Source of the DNA: an uncultured delta proteobacterium
GTDB taxonomy: Bacteria > Desulfobacterota > Syntrophia > Syntrophales > Smithellaceae
DNA: 64,000 bases
Direction: 5' to 3'
Assembly (NCBI GenBank): GCA_903907985.1
Contig: CAIVQG010000069.1
Coordinates: 61,106-125,105, forward strand
The notes under the pieces were generated by a model. That model did not search any database and had not been told where the DNA came from. It worked only from the letters and a program-made list of their open reading frames with translations. The first letter of the stretch is position 1. The number at the start of each line of letters is the position of its first letter. A program made the position numbers and the translations under genes. Positions 29,756 to 38,450 of this stretch are shown here, in pieces.

Positions 29756-30371
29756 AAGAGTTATATAAACTCAAAACACGATTCACGTAATTTTTTGTTT
29801 CCCGATAGGGAGGCACCTGGTTGTGGTACTTGGCTACTGCCCCTTCACCAGCATTATAAGCAGCCAGGGCAAGAGTTAAATTGCCGCGATAAAGAGTAAG
29901 AAGATATCGGAGATAACGTACCCCGCCTTCAATATTTTTTTCGGGATGAAAAGCATCATCAACTTGAAGGTGAGAGGCGGTAGCAGGCATTAGCTGCATC
30001 AAGCCCTGAGCGCCCACCGGTGAAACTGCCTGATGGTTAAAATTTGATTCTGCTTTAATGACTGCCTTGATTAAAGCGGGATCCATTTTGTGCTTGTCAG
30101 CAGCCCTCATAATAATTTGATCATAATTGTTAATATCTATGTTTTTACGAAAAAGAATCCTTTTTTCTTTCAGGACAAGAACGTATTTGGCATTAGGAAT
30201 AGATGGAACATTTGTCAAATGCAATACACCTTCCTCATCAACATACTTAAAAATGTCTGCCTGTGCAAAGTTTGCTGTTAGAAGAAGACAACAAATGGTA
30301 AATAGAAAAATAAATATTTGAAGAATACAGTTTTTATTGAGCATTTTTAACATGTCTGAATTATTACCCAT
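29745..30371 (-). CDS. soluble lytic transglycosylase with DUF4124 domain
   Basis: A 208-residue exported peptidoglycan-cleaving enzyme. After an N-terminal hydrophobic signal (about 15-38, ending at FAQA) comes a DUF4124-like segment (DIFKYVDEEGVLHLTNVP), then a C-terminal SLT domain with the catalytic Glu in KAESNFNHQAVSPVGAQGLM and AAYNAGEGAV followed by NYVNRVL. It cuts between MurNAc and GlcNAc giving 1,6-anhydroMurNAc. It is the only gene of its unit and is convergent with the HhH protein gene. The start is uncertain: internal ATGs at 30353 and 30344 would shorten the signal. Confidence 0.88.
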   Translation of the reverse strand: MGNNSDMLKMLNKNCILQIFIFLFTICCLLLTANFAQADIFKYVDEEGVLHLTNVPSIPNAKYVLVLKEKRILFRKNIDINNYDQIIMRAADKHKMDPALIKAVIKAESNFNHQAVSPVGAQGLMQLMPATASHLQVDDAFHPEKNIEGGVRYLRYLLTLYRGNLTLALAAYNAGEGAVAKYHNQVPPYRETKNYVNRVLSLYNSFSR

Positions 30372-30495
30372 ACTTGGAGACTACTTTATTGCTCTTATTA
30401 GTTCAAGGTATATTTTCACTGTTTCGTCAATTATACATCATATCCCGAAAAAAGAATTAATCATTTTAAAATAAATCACGGCTACTCGTTTGTTC

Positions 30496-30524
30496 TTGAC
30501 ACGATTTTATGATGATGGTAATGA
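30496..30524 (+). promoter_or_regulatory. candidate promoter of tRNA-Pro
   Basis: TTGACA at 30496-30501 is followed after 17 bases by TAATGA at 30519-30524 with an extended TG at 30516-30517. Transcription would start about 20 bases before the tRNA. Confidence 0.5.
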
Positions 30525-30552
30525 CCTCAACACTTTAACCCTTTTAAAATGT

Positions 30553-30631
<79 letters not shown>

Positions 30632-30639
30632 TAAAAAAC

Positions 30640-30681
30640 AAAAAGGGGAGTTAAGCGATGATTACATACTCTCCTTTTTTT
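30640..30681 (+). terminator. intrinsic terminator after tRNA-Pro
   Basis: AGGGGAGT (30644-30651) pairs with ACTCTCCT (30668-30675), one G-T pair, extended by AAAA/TTTT, and ends in seven T. A 40-base spacer-and-stem structure directly behind the tRNA. Confidence 0.8.
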
Positions 30682-30870
30682 ACAGGAGCGGGACAATAAG
30701 TTGTCTTGCTTATATATCTAATAATGCCAAGCCACCATTTCGCGACGTCATTACCACTTCTTTTTGTCCTTTTGGTCCTTTTGGTACTTTTCACTTATCC
30801 GCCCCGCTGATTTATTCTCAACATGTGTATCGGTGATCATTTTTTTCAGTCGGCCACAGTTTATATATGT
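30682..30870. other. intergenic region before hom, no gene seen
   Basis: No coding frame or RNA gene is supported. It contains a short tandem CCTTTTGGT repeat (about 30774-30791) and the left arm of an inverted repeat that flanks the hom promoter. An apparent frame crossing the tRNA from 30585 is only read-through of the tRNA gene. Confidence 0.4.
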
Positions 30871-30918
30871 TTGACAAAATGCAAGTAATTGTTATAAGAA
30901 ACGACGTTGAAAATGATC
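30835..30918. repeat. 9-bp inverted repeat flanking the hom promoter
   Basis: GATCATTTT (30835-30843) and AAAATGATC (30910-30918) are perfect inverted copies on either side of the promoter at 30871-30898. Such spacing could be two half-sites of an operator or a chance match. Confidence 0.4.
30871..30898 (+). promoter_or_regulatory. sigma-70 promoter of hom
   Basis: TTGACA (30871-30876) and TATAAG (30893-30898) with a 16-base spacer, the best promoter in the window after the consensus. Transcription would begin near 30905, leaving about 64 bases of leader before the ATG at 30969. Confidence 0.7.
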
Positions 30919-30968
30919 GACTAGCCGAAAAATGAATGGTGAAATGTAAACTGATTCAGGTGTAAATA

Positions 30969-32279
30969 ATGAAAAACATTAATATAGGCTTAATCGGCTT
31001 TGGCACTATCGGTTGCGGTGTTATCAAACTACTGCAGGATAATGAAAAGCTGATTGAAAAAAAGCTTGCCGCCAGGTTGGTGCTGAAGAAAATCGCCGAT
31101 ATTGACATAACAACACCCAGGCCGGTAAAGGTAAATAAAAATATCCTGACTACCAATGCCAAGGAAGTACTCCATGATAATAATATAGATATAATTATCG
31201 AATTGATGGGTGGCTATGAACCAGCAAGGACGTTTATTCTGGAGGCCATTGCTAGTGGCAAACATGTAGTAACCGCAAATAAGGCGCTTCTTGCAGCACA
31301 CGGCAATGAAATCTTTAAAGCAGCCGAGAGAAAAAAGATAGACATCGGGTTTGAAGCATCAGTTGGCGGAACAATTCCCATCATTCGAACACTCAAAGAA
31401 TCGCTTATTGCCAATAACATCAAATCAATTTATGGAATTATGAATGGCACCGCGAATTTCATTTTGACTAAGATGACTGATGAGGGAAAAGATTTCGACG
31501 TTGTGTTGAAAGAGGCGCAAAAGCTTGGCTACGCTGAAGCCGACCCCACCTACGATATTGAGGGCATAGACACGGCACATAAGCTCGCAATAATTCTTTC
31601 GCTGGCTTATGGCTGCAAAGTAAATCTTAAAGATATTTTCCGTGAAGGTATTTCAGCGATCAGCCGGCAAGATGTAGTCTTTGCCAGAGAATTGGGCTAT
31701 CGCATTAAGCTTCTGGCAATTGCTATTTTGCATAACGATATAGTGGAGGCAAGAATTCATCCAACGATGATTCCTTCCCAGCATCTTCTGGCCAACGTGA
31801 ACCGGAATTATAATGCCTTTCATCTTATCGGGGATGCTTCCGGCCCTGTTTTTCTTTACGGCCAGGGTGCAGGAATGATGCCTACTGCCAGTGCTGTAGT
31901 AAGCGATGTTATTGATATAGCCCGCAATATACTGAAAGGTGCAGCAGGATGCTCTCCATTGCGAACACAAAAAGAAAAAACAATGTGTGATATCAATCTT
32001 TCGCCAATGGATAATATCGAAACCAAATATTATTTTCGTTTTTCCGCAGTGGATAGACCCGGTGTTCTTTCAAAAATATCAGGTATCTTGGGCGATAATA
32101 ATATCAGCATTGCCACAGTAATTCAAAAAGCAAGACATGAAGAAGGCTCAGTGCCTGTAGTTATGACTACTTATAATGCCAAAGAAAAGAATGTACGCAA
32201 GGCTTTGAAGATAATAGATAAACTAGACATAGTCCTGGACAAGACCATTATTGTACGCATAGAGGATGAGTTACTTTGA
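30969..32279 (+). CDS. hom: homoserine dehydrogenase
   Basis: Reduces aspartate semialdehyde to homoserine, common precursor of threonine and methionine. The 436-residue protein has the NAD(P) fingerprint GFGTIGCGV, ELMGGYEPA, VTANKALLA, FEASVGGTIPIIRTL and GIMNGTANFILTKM, the catalytic region YAEADPTYDIEGIDTAHK, and a C-terminal ACT domain (FSAVDRPGVLSKISGIL) for feedback regulation, probably by threonine. The start follows GGTG, a modest site, but has a strong promoter. Next is an archaeal-type phosphoglycerate mutase-like gene, 49 bases downstream. Confidence 0.97.
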   Translation: MKNINIGLIGFGTIGCGVIKLLQDNEKLIEKKLAARLVLKKIADIDITTPRPVKVNKNILTTNAKEVLHDNNIDIIIELMGGYEPARTFILEAIASGKHVVTANKALLAAHGNEIFKAAERKKIDIGFEASVGGTIPIIRTLKESLIANNIKSIYGIMNGTANFILTKMTDEGKDFDVVLKEAQKLGYAEADPTYDIEGIDTAHKLAIILSLAYGCKVNLKDIFREGISAISRQDVVFARELGYRIKLLAIAILHNDIVEARIHPTMIPSQHLLANVNRNYNAFHLIGDASGPVFLYGQGAGMMPTASAVVSDVIDIARNILKGAAGCSPLRTQKEKTMCDINLSPMDNIETKYYFRFSAVDRPGVLSKISGILGDNNISIATVIQKARHEEGSVPVVMTTYNAKEKNVRKALKIIDKLDIVLDKTIIVRIEDELL

Positions 32280-32328
32280 TATTCAATAATTACTGGCATC
32301 CTCGAGAGGATATAAGGAACATTTAGTA

Positions 32329-33555
32329 ATGAAATATGTGGTTTTGCTTGGCGACGGGATGGCCGATTATCCCACAGATAAACTTGGTGGAAAAACACCA
32401 CTGCAATGCGCTCTCACTCCTCATCTTGATGAGATTTCCGCTTGCGGTACAATTGGTCTTGTTGATACAATTCCTGCCGGTTTGACTCCGGGTAGTGATG
32501 TTGCCAATTTATCTGTTCTTGGCTATGATCCCTTACTAACTTATACTGGCCGCGGACCTCTGGAAGCTGCCAGCATGGGTATCAATCTTGGTCCAAACGA
32601 TATTGCTTATCGCTGTAATTTAATCTCCATCGGCGTAAAAGATACTGCCGATGCTTTCATGGATGATTTTACGGCCGGTCATATTTCCACCGCTGAGGCT
32701 GGAGAAATTATCAGGGATATAAATAAACAGTTAGGATCAGCTCAACATCAGTTTTACCCTGGCGTTGGTTATCGGCATTTGTTTGTCTGGCGTAACGCAA
32801 CAGATTCACCGCAAACCATACCACCTCATGATATAATAGGGAAATCCATTGCGTCGTACTTACCCCAAGGTGATATGGCTGATGAAGTTAATTCAGTCAT
32901 GCTAAATGCGGCCGAAATATTAAAAAACCATAGAATAAATATTGCCAGGCTCCATAACGGGAAAAAAGCCGCTAATTCCATTTGGCTTTGGGGGCAGGGC
33001 AGAAAACCTCAGATTACGCCTCTCACCAAGAAATACGGATTGCAGGGTGGGATGATTTCTGCTGTCGATTTACTCAATGGTATTGGAGTGATTGCCGGAT
33101 TAAAAATAATCCGTGTGCCGGGAGCAACCGGATACATTGACACAAATTATGAAGGTAAAGCTAAAGCGGCATTAGATGCTTTGAATTTTATGGATTTCAT
33201 TTTTGTTCATCTGGAAGCTCCTGATGAAATGGGGCATGAAGGCAATGCGGAAGGTAAAATACAGGCTATTGAATTTTTTGATGAAAAGATTGTCGGGACT
33301 ATTTTAAACAATGTAAATTCCTTCGGTGATTTTAGAATATTGGTTTTAAGCGATCATCCTACGCCACTGGATTTAAAAACACATACAAGCGATCCGAGTC
33401 CTTTTGCTGTTTTATCTTCGTGCAAAGAAGAAAATAAAGTATCAGGTGTATCTTTTAATGAAATGACAGCGAAAGAAAGTGGTAACATAATTTCGCCGGG
33501 TCATCTGCTTATGGAAAAGTTTATTGCGGATTGGAGAGCATTCGTTGGTTCATAA
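32329..33555 (+). CDS. apgM: archaeal-type cofactor-independent phosphoglycerate mutase family protein, possible homoserine kinase
   Basis: A 408-residue member of the alkaline-phosphatase superfamily, ApgM type. It begins VVLLGDGMADYP with a metal-binding Asp, keeps the phosphoserine motif PGSDVANLSVLGYDP, and has VHLEAPDEMGHEG and LSDHPTP near the end for the metals. The textbook role is interconversion of 3- and 2-phosphoglycerate. Its place directly after hom, before no glycolytic gene, suggests that it may instead act as homoserine kinase in threonine synthesis, as has been proposed for such hom-linked homologues in deltaproteobacteria. I cannot decide from sequence. AGGA lies upstream of the ATG. 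Confidence 0.85.
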   Translation: MKYVVLLGDGMADYPTDKLGGKTPLQCALTPHLDEISACGTIGLVDTIPAGLTPGSDVANLSVLGYDPLLTYTGRGPLEAASMGINLGPNDIAYRCNLISIGVKDTADAFMDDFTAGHISTAEAGEIIRDINKQLGSAQHQFYPGVGYRHLFVWRNATDSPQTIPPHDIIGKSIASYLPQGDMADEVNSVMLNAAEILKNHRINIARLHNGKKAANSIWLWGQGRKPQITPLTKKYGLQGGMISAVDLLNGIGVIAGLKIIRVPGATGYIDTNYEGKAKAALDALNFMDFIFVHLEAPDEMGHEGNAEGKIQAIEFFDEKIVGTILNNVNSFGDFRILVLSDHPTPLDLKTHTSDPSPFAVLSSCKEENKVSGVSFNEMTAKESGNIISPGHLLMEKFIADWRAFVGS

Positions 33556-33961
33556 TCTAACACAGATAAGAGTAATTTATGCGGATACAGACGCGATGGG
33601 CATAGTTTATCATACGAACTACATCAAATGGTTTGAAATAGGTCGTACTGAAATATTCCGGCAAATGGGTCTTCTCTACACCGAAGTAGAAGAACATGGG
33701 TTTAACCTGCCTTTAACCGAAGCATATTGCAATTATCTCCTGCCTGCAAAATACGATCAGTTATTGGTTGTGGAAACAGCGATAGAATATATTACACGAG
33801 TTCTAGTTAAGTTTAATTATACCATCTGGGATGAACACAAGAAGCATCAGCACGCCTCCGGCTATACCATGCACGCCTGCACCAATAAGGAAGGAAAAGT
33901 GCGCAGAATACCGCAGATACTTCTCGACCTGAAAGTTAAATATAATATTAAAGGGGAATAA
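33545..33961 (+). CDS. acyl-CoA thioesterase of the YbgC/4-hydroxybenzoyl-CoA type
   Basis: A 138-residue hotdog-fold thioesterase. The catalytic signature VIYADTDAMGIVYHTNYIKW (catalytic Asp in TDAMG) begins near residue 9. YbgC-type enzymes hydrolyse short acyl-CoAs and in proteobacteria accompany the Tol-Pal system. I chose TTG at 33545 since GGAGAG (33533-33538) is 6 bases upstream; this overlaps apgM by 11 bases. A TTG at 33524 would add seven residues. It ends 1 base before the TPR protein gene. No tol genes are seen. Confidence 0.88.
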   Translation: MVHNLTQIRVIYADTDAMGIVYHTNYIKWFEIGRTEIFRQMGLLYTEVEEHGFNLPLTEAYCNYLLPAKYDQLLVVETAIEYITRVLVKFNYTIWDEHKKHQHASGYTMHACTNKEGKVRRIPQILLDLKVKYNIKGE

Positions 33962-33962
33962 G

Positions 33963-34643
33963 ATGGCAGTAAAATTGTCAAAAAAAGAACTGGAAGGGCC
34001 GGATGCTTTTCAATCAAGTATTGAAAGACTTACCGATTACTTCATGGAGAACAAAGCACGAGTTTATGTAATTGGTACCGCAATAGGTTTAGCAATCGTA
34101 ATTGCGATAGCTACTTACTTTTACTGGAGTAATTATCAAACATCAGCACTGGGATTATACACTAAAGCTCAGGATAATTTGATTAGAAACACAGAAAGAC
34201 CACAAGCAGCAAAAGATAGTATCCCGATCTTCAAAGAATTGATTAATGAATATCCGCACAGCTGGAGTGCAAAAATAGCGTGGTATAACCTGGGGAACAT
34301 TTATTATAATCAGGGCGAAATTGATAATGCGATCGCCTCCTACAAAAGCTACATTGCTGCAACAACTGCAGATAATGCCGGAATCAGATTTTTGGTGCTG
34401 ACTTCTTTAGGATACTGTTATGAAAATAAGAAGGATTTCAAATCAGCACTTAGTTATTTTGAACAAGCGCAAAAGAGTAATAATAGCGGATTTGAAGCCA
34501 TTGGCTATCGCAACATTGCCCGAATATATGAACAGATGAATGATAAGAAAAAAGCTTTAGAGAATTATTCAAGTGCTTTACAAAAAACTACGGATCCTTC
34601 CATGACTCTTTTTATAAAACGTAAGATTGCTACTCTTAGCTAA
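33963..34643 (+). CDS. membrane-anchored tetratricopeptide repeat protein
   Basis: A 226-residue protein with a short cytoplasmic head, one membrane helix (about 35-57) and three to four tetratricopeptide units outside (AWYNLGNIYYNQGEIDNAI, TSLGYCYENKKDFKSAL, IGYRNIARIYEQMNDKKKAL). The layout resembles YfgM, which binds SecYEG and periplasmic chaperones, but other periplasmic scaffolds share it. It starts 1 base after the thioesterase gene, so the two are translated together. Function is inferred at the fold level only. Confidence 0.82.
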   Translation: MAVKLSKKELEGPDAFQSSIERLTDYFMENKARVYVIGTAIGLAIVIAIATYFYWSNYQTSALGLYTKAQDNLIRNTERPQAAKDSIPIFKELINEYPHSWSAKIAWYNLGNIYYNQGEIDNAIASYKSYIAATTADNAGIRFLVLTSLGYCYENKKDFKSALSYFEQAQKSNNSGFEAIGYRNIARIYEQMNDKKKALENYSSALQKTTDPSMTLFIKRKIATLS

Positions 34644-34673
34644 TGAAAAATAATTAATCTGGAGGCTGAAGAT

Positions 34674-36434
34674 TTGAAGATATTAATGTCAGGAAACGAG
34701 GCCATTGCCCGTGGTGTATATGAAGCCGGTGTCAGATTTGCGGCAGCATATCCAGGTACTCCCAGTACGGAAATTATGGAGGAATATTCAAAGTATGAAG
34801 GAGTTTATGCAGAATGGTCGCCCAATGAAAAAGTTGCTCTGGAAGTGGCTATCGGGGCTGCTTTAGCTGGTGAAAAAGCAATTGCTATCATGAAACATGT
34901 CGGAGTTAATGTTGCCGCCGATCCTCTTTTTACTGTTAGTTATACCGGCACTAATGGAGCATTGGTCATCATAACTGCCGACGATCCTTCGCTTCATAGT
35001 TCACAGAACGAACAGGATAATCGCAACTATGCGAGGTTTGCTAAAATTCCGATGCTGGAACCAGCAGATCCTCAGGAGGCGAAAGAATTCATTAAACTGG
35101 CATTTGAGATCAGCGAAAAATTCGATACACCTGTTTTTTTACGTTCTACAACCAGAGTTTCTCATTCCAAGGCCGTTGTTTCTCTGGAAGATCCTCTGCC
35201 TTATCAGGACAAGACTAACATAACCTATAATTCGGCAAAATTCGTTATGGTACCGGCCAATGCCCGTATCCGGCGTGTTGAAGTTGAAAAACGAATGCAG
35301 AATTTAAAAGAATTTGCAGAGAGTTTCAGCGAAAATAAAATGGAGATTAACAATCCGGATGTTGGTATTATCACGGCTGGAATGCCATATAATTACGCCA
35401 AAGATGTTTTTCCGGATTACTCTTATCTGAAATTGGGCATGGTTTATCCATTGCCGGAAAAATTAATTCGCAATTTTGCCGATAAAGTTAAAAATATTTA
35501 TGTTATTGAAGAGTTAGATCCATTTTTGGAAGAGCAAATAAAGGCAATGGGTATAAAAGTAATCGGGAAGGAAATTTTCCCATACACTAATGAATTTGAT
35601 CCCGGAATTATCCAGAATGCAATAAATAAACTGGACAAGCCAGAGAATATTCCCGCGAAAAGTATTCCGCCGCGTCCGCCAAATCTTTGTCCGGGTTGTC
35701 CGCACCGTGGCCTATTTTATACTTTAAACAAACTTAAACTTTTTGTGACCGGGGATATAGGATGCTATACGCTTTCTTATATGAAACCGTTAGAAGGTTT
35801 GCATTCCTGTATCTGTATGGGGGCCAGTATTGGCATGGCTCATGGCATGAGCAAAGCTTTAAAGGAAAAAGGGAAGGGCAAGATAGTCGGTGTTATTGGT
35901 GATTCGACATTTATCCATTCCGGAATTACACCTCTTTTAAATATGGCTTATAATAAAAGCAATGCCGTAATTATAATTTGTGACAACAGCACAACAGCAA
36001 TGACCGGTATGCAGGAGCACCCGGGAACCGGTTACACTATCCTGGGAGAAAAAGCAATCCAACTTGATTTAAAGGTTTTAGTATCAGCCCTGGGTATCCA
36101 AAATATAAGAGTTGTTGATCCCTATGATCTCAAAAATACCAGAACTGTAATAAAGGAAGAACTAGCCAAAGACGGTCCTTCAGTAGTAATTTCCAAAAGG
36201 CCATGCGTTTTATTCAAGCGGGCAAAATTACAACCGCAAAAGCCATTACAGGTTGATCCGGATAAATGTACGGGATGTAAAGTATGTCTTGGTCTGGGAT
36301 GCCCGCCGATTTCCTGGAAAAAAATGGAGAAAATAGAGGGTTCCAAAAGGGAAGGGATATCCGTCATTGACGAAAATCTTTGCAACGGTTGCGGCCTGTG
36401 CCTGCAAGTATGCAAATTCAATGCTATTTATTAA
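34674..36434 (+). CDS. iorA: indolepyruvate ferredoxin oxidoreductase, alpha subunit
   Basis: IorA, with IorB, oxidatively decarboxylates aryl pyruvates (indole-, phenyl-, 4-hydroxyphenylpyruvate) to aryl-CoA, reducing ferredoxin; in anaerobes it can also run in reverse. The 586 residues include a pyrimidine-binding domain (FAAAYPGTPSTEI), a transketolase-like and TPP domain (CPGCPHRG, GDIGCYTLSY, GVIGDSTFIHSG with the TPP Mg motif, NSTTAMTGMQEHPG), and two C-terminal 4Fe-4S clusters (CTGCKVCLGLGCPP and CNGCGLCLQVC). GGAGG precedes the TTG start. Ends 17 bases before iorB. Confidence 0.96.
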   Translation: MKILMSGNEAIARGVYEAGVRFAAAYPGTPSTEIMEEYSKYEGVYAEWSPNEKVALEVAIGAALAGEKAIAIMKHVGVNVAADPLFTVSYTGTNGALVIITADDPSLHSSQNEQDNRNYARFAKIPMLEPADPQEAKEFIKLAFEISEKFDTPVFLRSTTRVSHSKAVVSLEDPLPYQDKTNITYNSAKFVMVPANARIRRVEVEKRMQNLKEFAESFSENKMEINNPDVGIITAGMPYNYAKDVFPDYSYLKLGMVYPLPEKLIRNFADKVKNIYVIEELDPFLEEQIKAMGIKVIGKEIFPYTNEFDPGIIQNAINKLDKPENIPAKSIPPRPPNLCPGCPHRGLFYTLNKLKLFVTGDIGCYTLSYMKPLEGLHSCICMGASIGMAHGMSKALKEKGKGKIVGVIGDSTFIHSGITPLLNMAYNKSNAVIIICDNSTTAMTGMQEHPGTGYTILGEKAIQLDLKVLVSALGIQNIRVVDPYDLKNTRTVIKEELAKDGPSVVISKRPCVLFKRAKLQPQKPLQVDPDKCTGCKVCLGLGCPPISWKKMEKIEGSKREGISVIDENLCNGCGLCLQVCKFNAIY

Positions 36435-36451
36435 TTAATGAGGCCAATTTG

Positions 36452-37033
36452 ATGAAGGATAAAGATGTAAAAAGTATTTTACTTGCAGGTGTTGGTGGTC
36501 AGGGTATCCTGAGAGCCAGCGATATTATGTGTATGGCAATGATGGAAGCCGGTCTTGATGTCAAAAAGAGCGAAGTTCACGGGATGGCACAACGCGGTGG
36601 TTGCGTAACCAGCCACGTTCGCTACGGCAGTAAAGTCTATTCTCCACTGGCAAAACTGGGAAGTATTGATTTACTGGTTGCTTTTGAGAAAATGGAAACA
36701 CTCCGCTATCTAAATTATTTAACTAAAGATGCTACAATAATAGTAAATGCCGAGGAGATATATCCGCCGGCAGTTAATTCCGGGGAAGTTCCCTATCCGA
36801 AAGATGCTATTTCATTTTTAAAGAGTAATTATAAACAGGTAAGAGAAATTGATGCGACGGCATTGGCCAAACAATCAGGTAATATAAAGACTGCAAATGT
36901 TGTCCTTTTAGGTGCAATATCCACTTTGCTGCATATGACGGCATCCATTTGGGAAGATGTTATTAAAAAGGCTTTTCCTGAGAAGTTAGCAAAAGTCAAC
37001 TTAACTGCTTTCCAAATGGGAAGAGATGCTTAA
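36452..37033 (+). CDS. iorB: indolepyruvate ferredoxin oxidoreductase, beta subunit
   Basis: The 193-residue gamma-type subunit of the 2-oxoacid:ferredoxin oxidoreductase family, forming the complex with IorA. The Rossmann-like start SILLAGVGGQGILRASDI and the conserved SEVHGMAQRGGCVTSHVRYG, which help bind CoA and close the active site, are clear. The ATG at 36452 is preferred over an earlier in-frame codon at 36380 that would overlap iorA; a GAGG lies upstream. It is cotranscribed with iorA. Confidence 0.95.
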   Translation: MKDKDVKSILLAGVGGQGILRASDIMCMAMMEAGLDVKKSEVHGMAQRGGCVTSHVRYGSKVYSPLAKLGSIDLLVAFEKMETLRYLNYLTKDATIIVNAEEIYPPAVNSGEVPYPKDAISFLKSNYKQVREIDATALAKQSGNIKTANVVLLGAISTLLHMTASIWEDVIKKAFPEKLAKVNLTAFQMGRDA

Positions 37034-37115
37034 ATTATTGAGCAATTGCTGCAACAAAAACATTTAAATACTAGATGTTATAATATATTTTTAAATCATT
37101 GGATTAGGTGATGTT

Positions 37116-38078
37116 ATGTCCGAAGATTATTATCAAATACTGGGTTTAGCTAAGCAGGCATCCGCCGATGAAATTAAAAAAGCTTACCGGAAATTAGCTG
37201 TGAAATGGCATCCCGACAAGAATCCTAATAATAAAGTAGCTTCAGAAGAAAAATTTAAAAAAATAAGTGAAGCATACGCCGTTTTAAGCGATGCGGAAAA
37301 GCGTCAGCAATACGATACTTTTGGTTCCGCAGACCAGTACCGTCAGCAGCATTCTCAGGAGGATATTTTCCGAGGAGTTGACCTAGATGAGATTCTGCGC
37401 AGTTTTGGGTTCGGAGGTGCCAGAGGAGGGGGCCGCTCAACGACCTTTCGCTCGGGCCGAAGGGGAGGTTCTAGTTCCCGTGATAATGAAGATCCCTTTG
37501 CCGGCTTATTCGGTGGTATGGGTGGTGGAGGGCAGCAATATGCCCAAATGCACGAAAAAGGACAGGATGTTGAATATAATTTATCGATATCACTGGAAGA
37601 ATCTGTTTTAGGTGCAGACAAGAAGCTTTCATTACAAATCGAAAATAGAATTGAAGAAATCAATGTTAAAATTCCTGCCGGTATCAGCACCGGGAAAAAG
37701 CTGAGACTGCCGGGAAAAGGACTGTCCGGTTATAATGGCGGGCCTAATGGAGATTTATACTTAAATATTAATATATTACCACATCCAATTTTTTCACGCG
37801 ACGGCAACGATTTGTATATCGAAAAAAATATAAAATTTACCCAGGCTGTGCTGGGCACTATCATAGATATTCCGACACTTGACGGTACAATTAAGAGATT
37901 GAAAATATCTCCAGGCACTCAAAACAACACAAAAATAAGAATGAAAGGCTACGGCGTTTCCGGAATTAAAGGAGCGGTCAAAGGCGATCAATACGTCAAG
38001 ATCAATATTGAAGTTCCCAAAAAACTATCAGAGCATCAGCAAAAGATAATTAGACAGTTAGCCGAAGATGGAATTTAG
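37116..38078 (+). CDS. CbpA-type DnaJ chaperone
   Basis: A 320-residue type II Hsp40 that stimulates ATP hydrolysis by DnaK. Residues 1-70 are a J domain with [20 protein letters not shown] and the HPD triad in WHPDKNP, then a Gly/Phe/Arg-rich linker (about 85-145), then the DnaJ C-terminal substrate-binding domains. The zinc-finger cysteines of true DnaJ are absent, as in CbpA. AGGTG lies just before the ATG. No dnaK or grpE is nearby. Confidence 0.93.
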   Translation: MSEDYYQILGLAKQASADEIKKAYRKLAVKWHPDKNPNNKVASEEKFKKISEAYAVLSDAEKRQQYDTFGSADQYRQQHSQEDIFRGVDLDEILRSFGFGGARGGGRSTTFRSGRRGGSSSRDNEDPFAGLFGGMGGGGQQYAQMHEKGQDVEYNLSISLEESVLGADKKLSLQIENRIEEINVKIPAGISTGKKLRLPGKGLSGYNGGPNGDLYLNINILPHPIFSRDGNDLYIEKNIKFTQAVLGTIIDIPTLDGTIKRLKISPGTQNNTKIRMKGYGVSGIKGAVKGDQYVKINIEVPKKLSEHQQKIIRQLAEDGI

Positions 38079-38450
38079 AAAAAGACTGATGGCTATTAGG
38101 CTGAAGGTTTCACTGGAGACTGGTATATTTTATCTTATTTCAAGATGATATACTAGTTTTGTCGTTTTAAGACACCCGCTTCTTGAATATATAATACTTG
38201 CTTTAGGTCTTATAAGATATGTTATGTCAACTTGAGATAACATTTGCTAATATTTATTCTTAGAATTTTGCAATGAATTTGGCAATACCACCATCAGGCG
38301 CCTTAACCCACTTTTGGAGTTAATATGCCTCCTCTTTTATCATACAGATATGTGCTGGCAAGCGAAATTGGCATTTCACCACCGTTTATCCAAGCTTTCA
38401 CCCATTTAAGTTCTGTTAAATAAAGATACATTTCCATATTTTGTAATAAT
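38079..38450. other. gap between convergent genes with one gene relic
   Basis: Apart from the small leftward frame at 38303-38437 the region is AT-rich and shows no other gene, no clear terminator and no repeat. It separates the chaperone gene from the end of the UPF0280 gene. Confidence 0.4.
38303..38437 (-). pseudogene. short relic or tiny gene of unknown family
   Basis: A 44-codon frame beginning MEMYLYLTELKWVKAWINGG and containing PISLASTYLYDKRGGILTP looks like the N-terminus of a real protein rather than random sequence. After one apparent frameshift near 38310 another frame continues QKWVKAPDGGIAKFIAKF and stops near 38261. I read this as a decayed gene, but a functional micro-protein is possible. 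The family is not recognised. It starts 14 bases beyond the stop of the UPF0280 gene, on the same strand. Confidence 0.4.

Noticed and set aside
30774..30791. Short CCTTTTGGT tandem repeat before hom.
   Set aside because: Two copies only, with no associated gene or structure.
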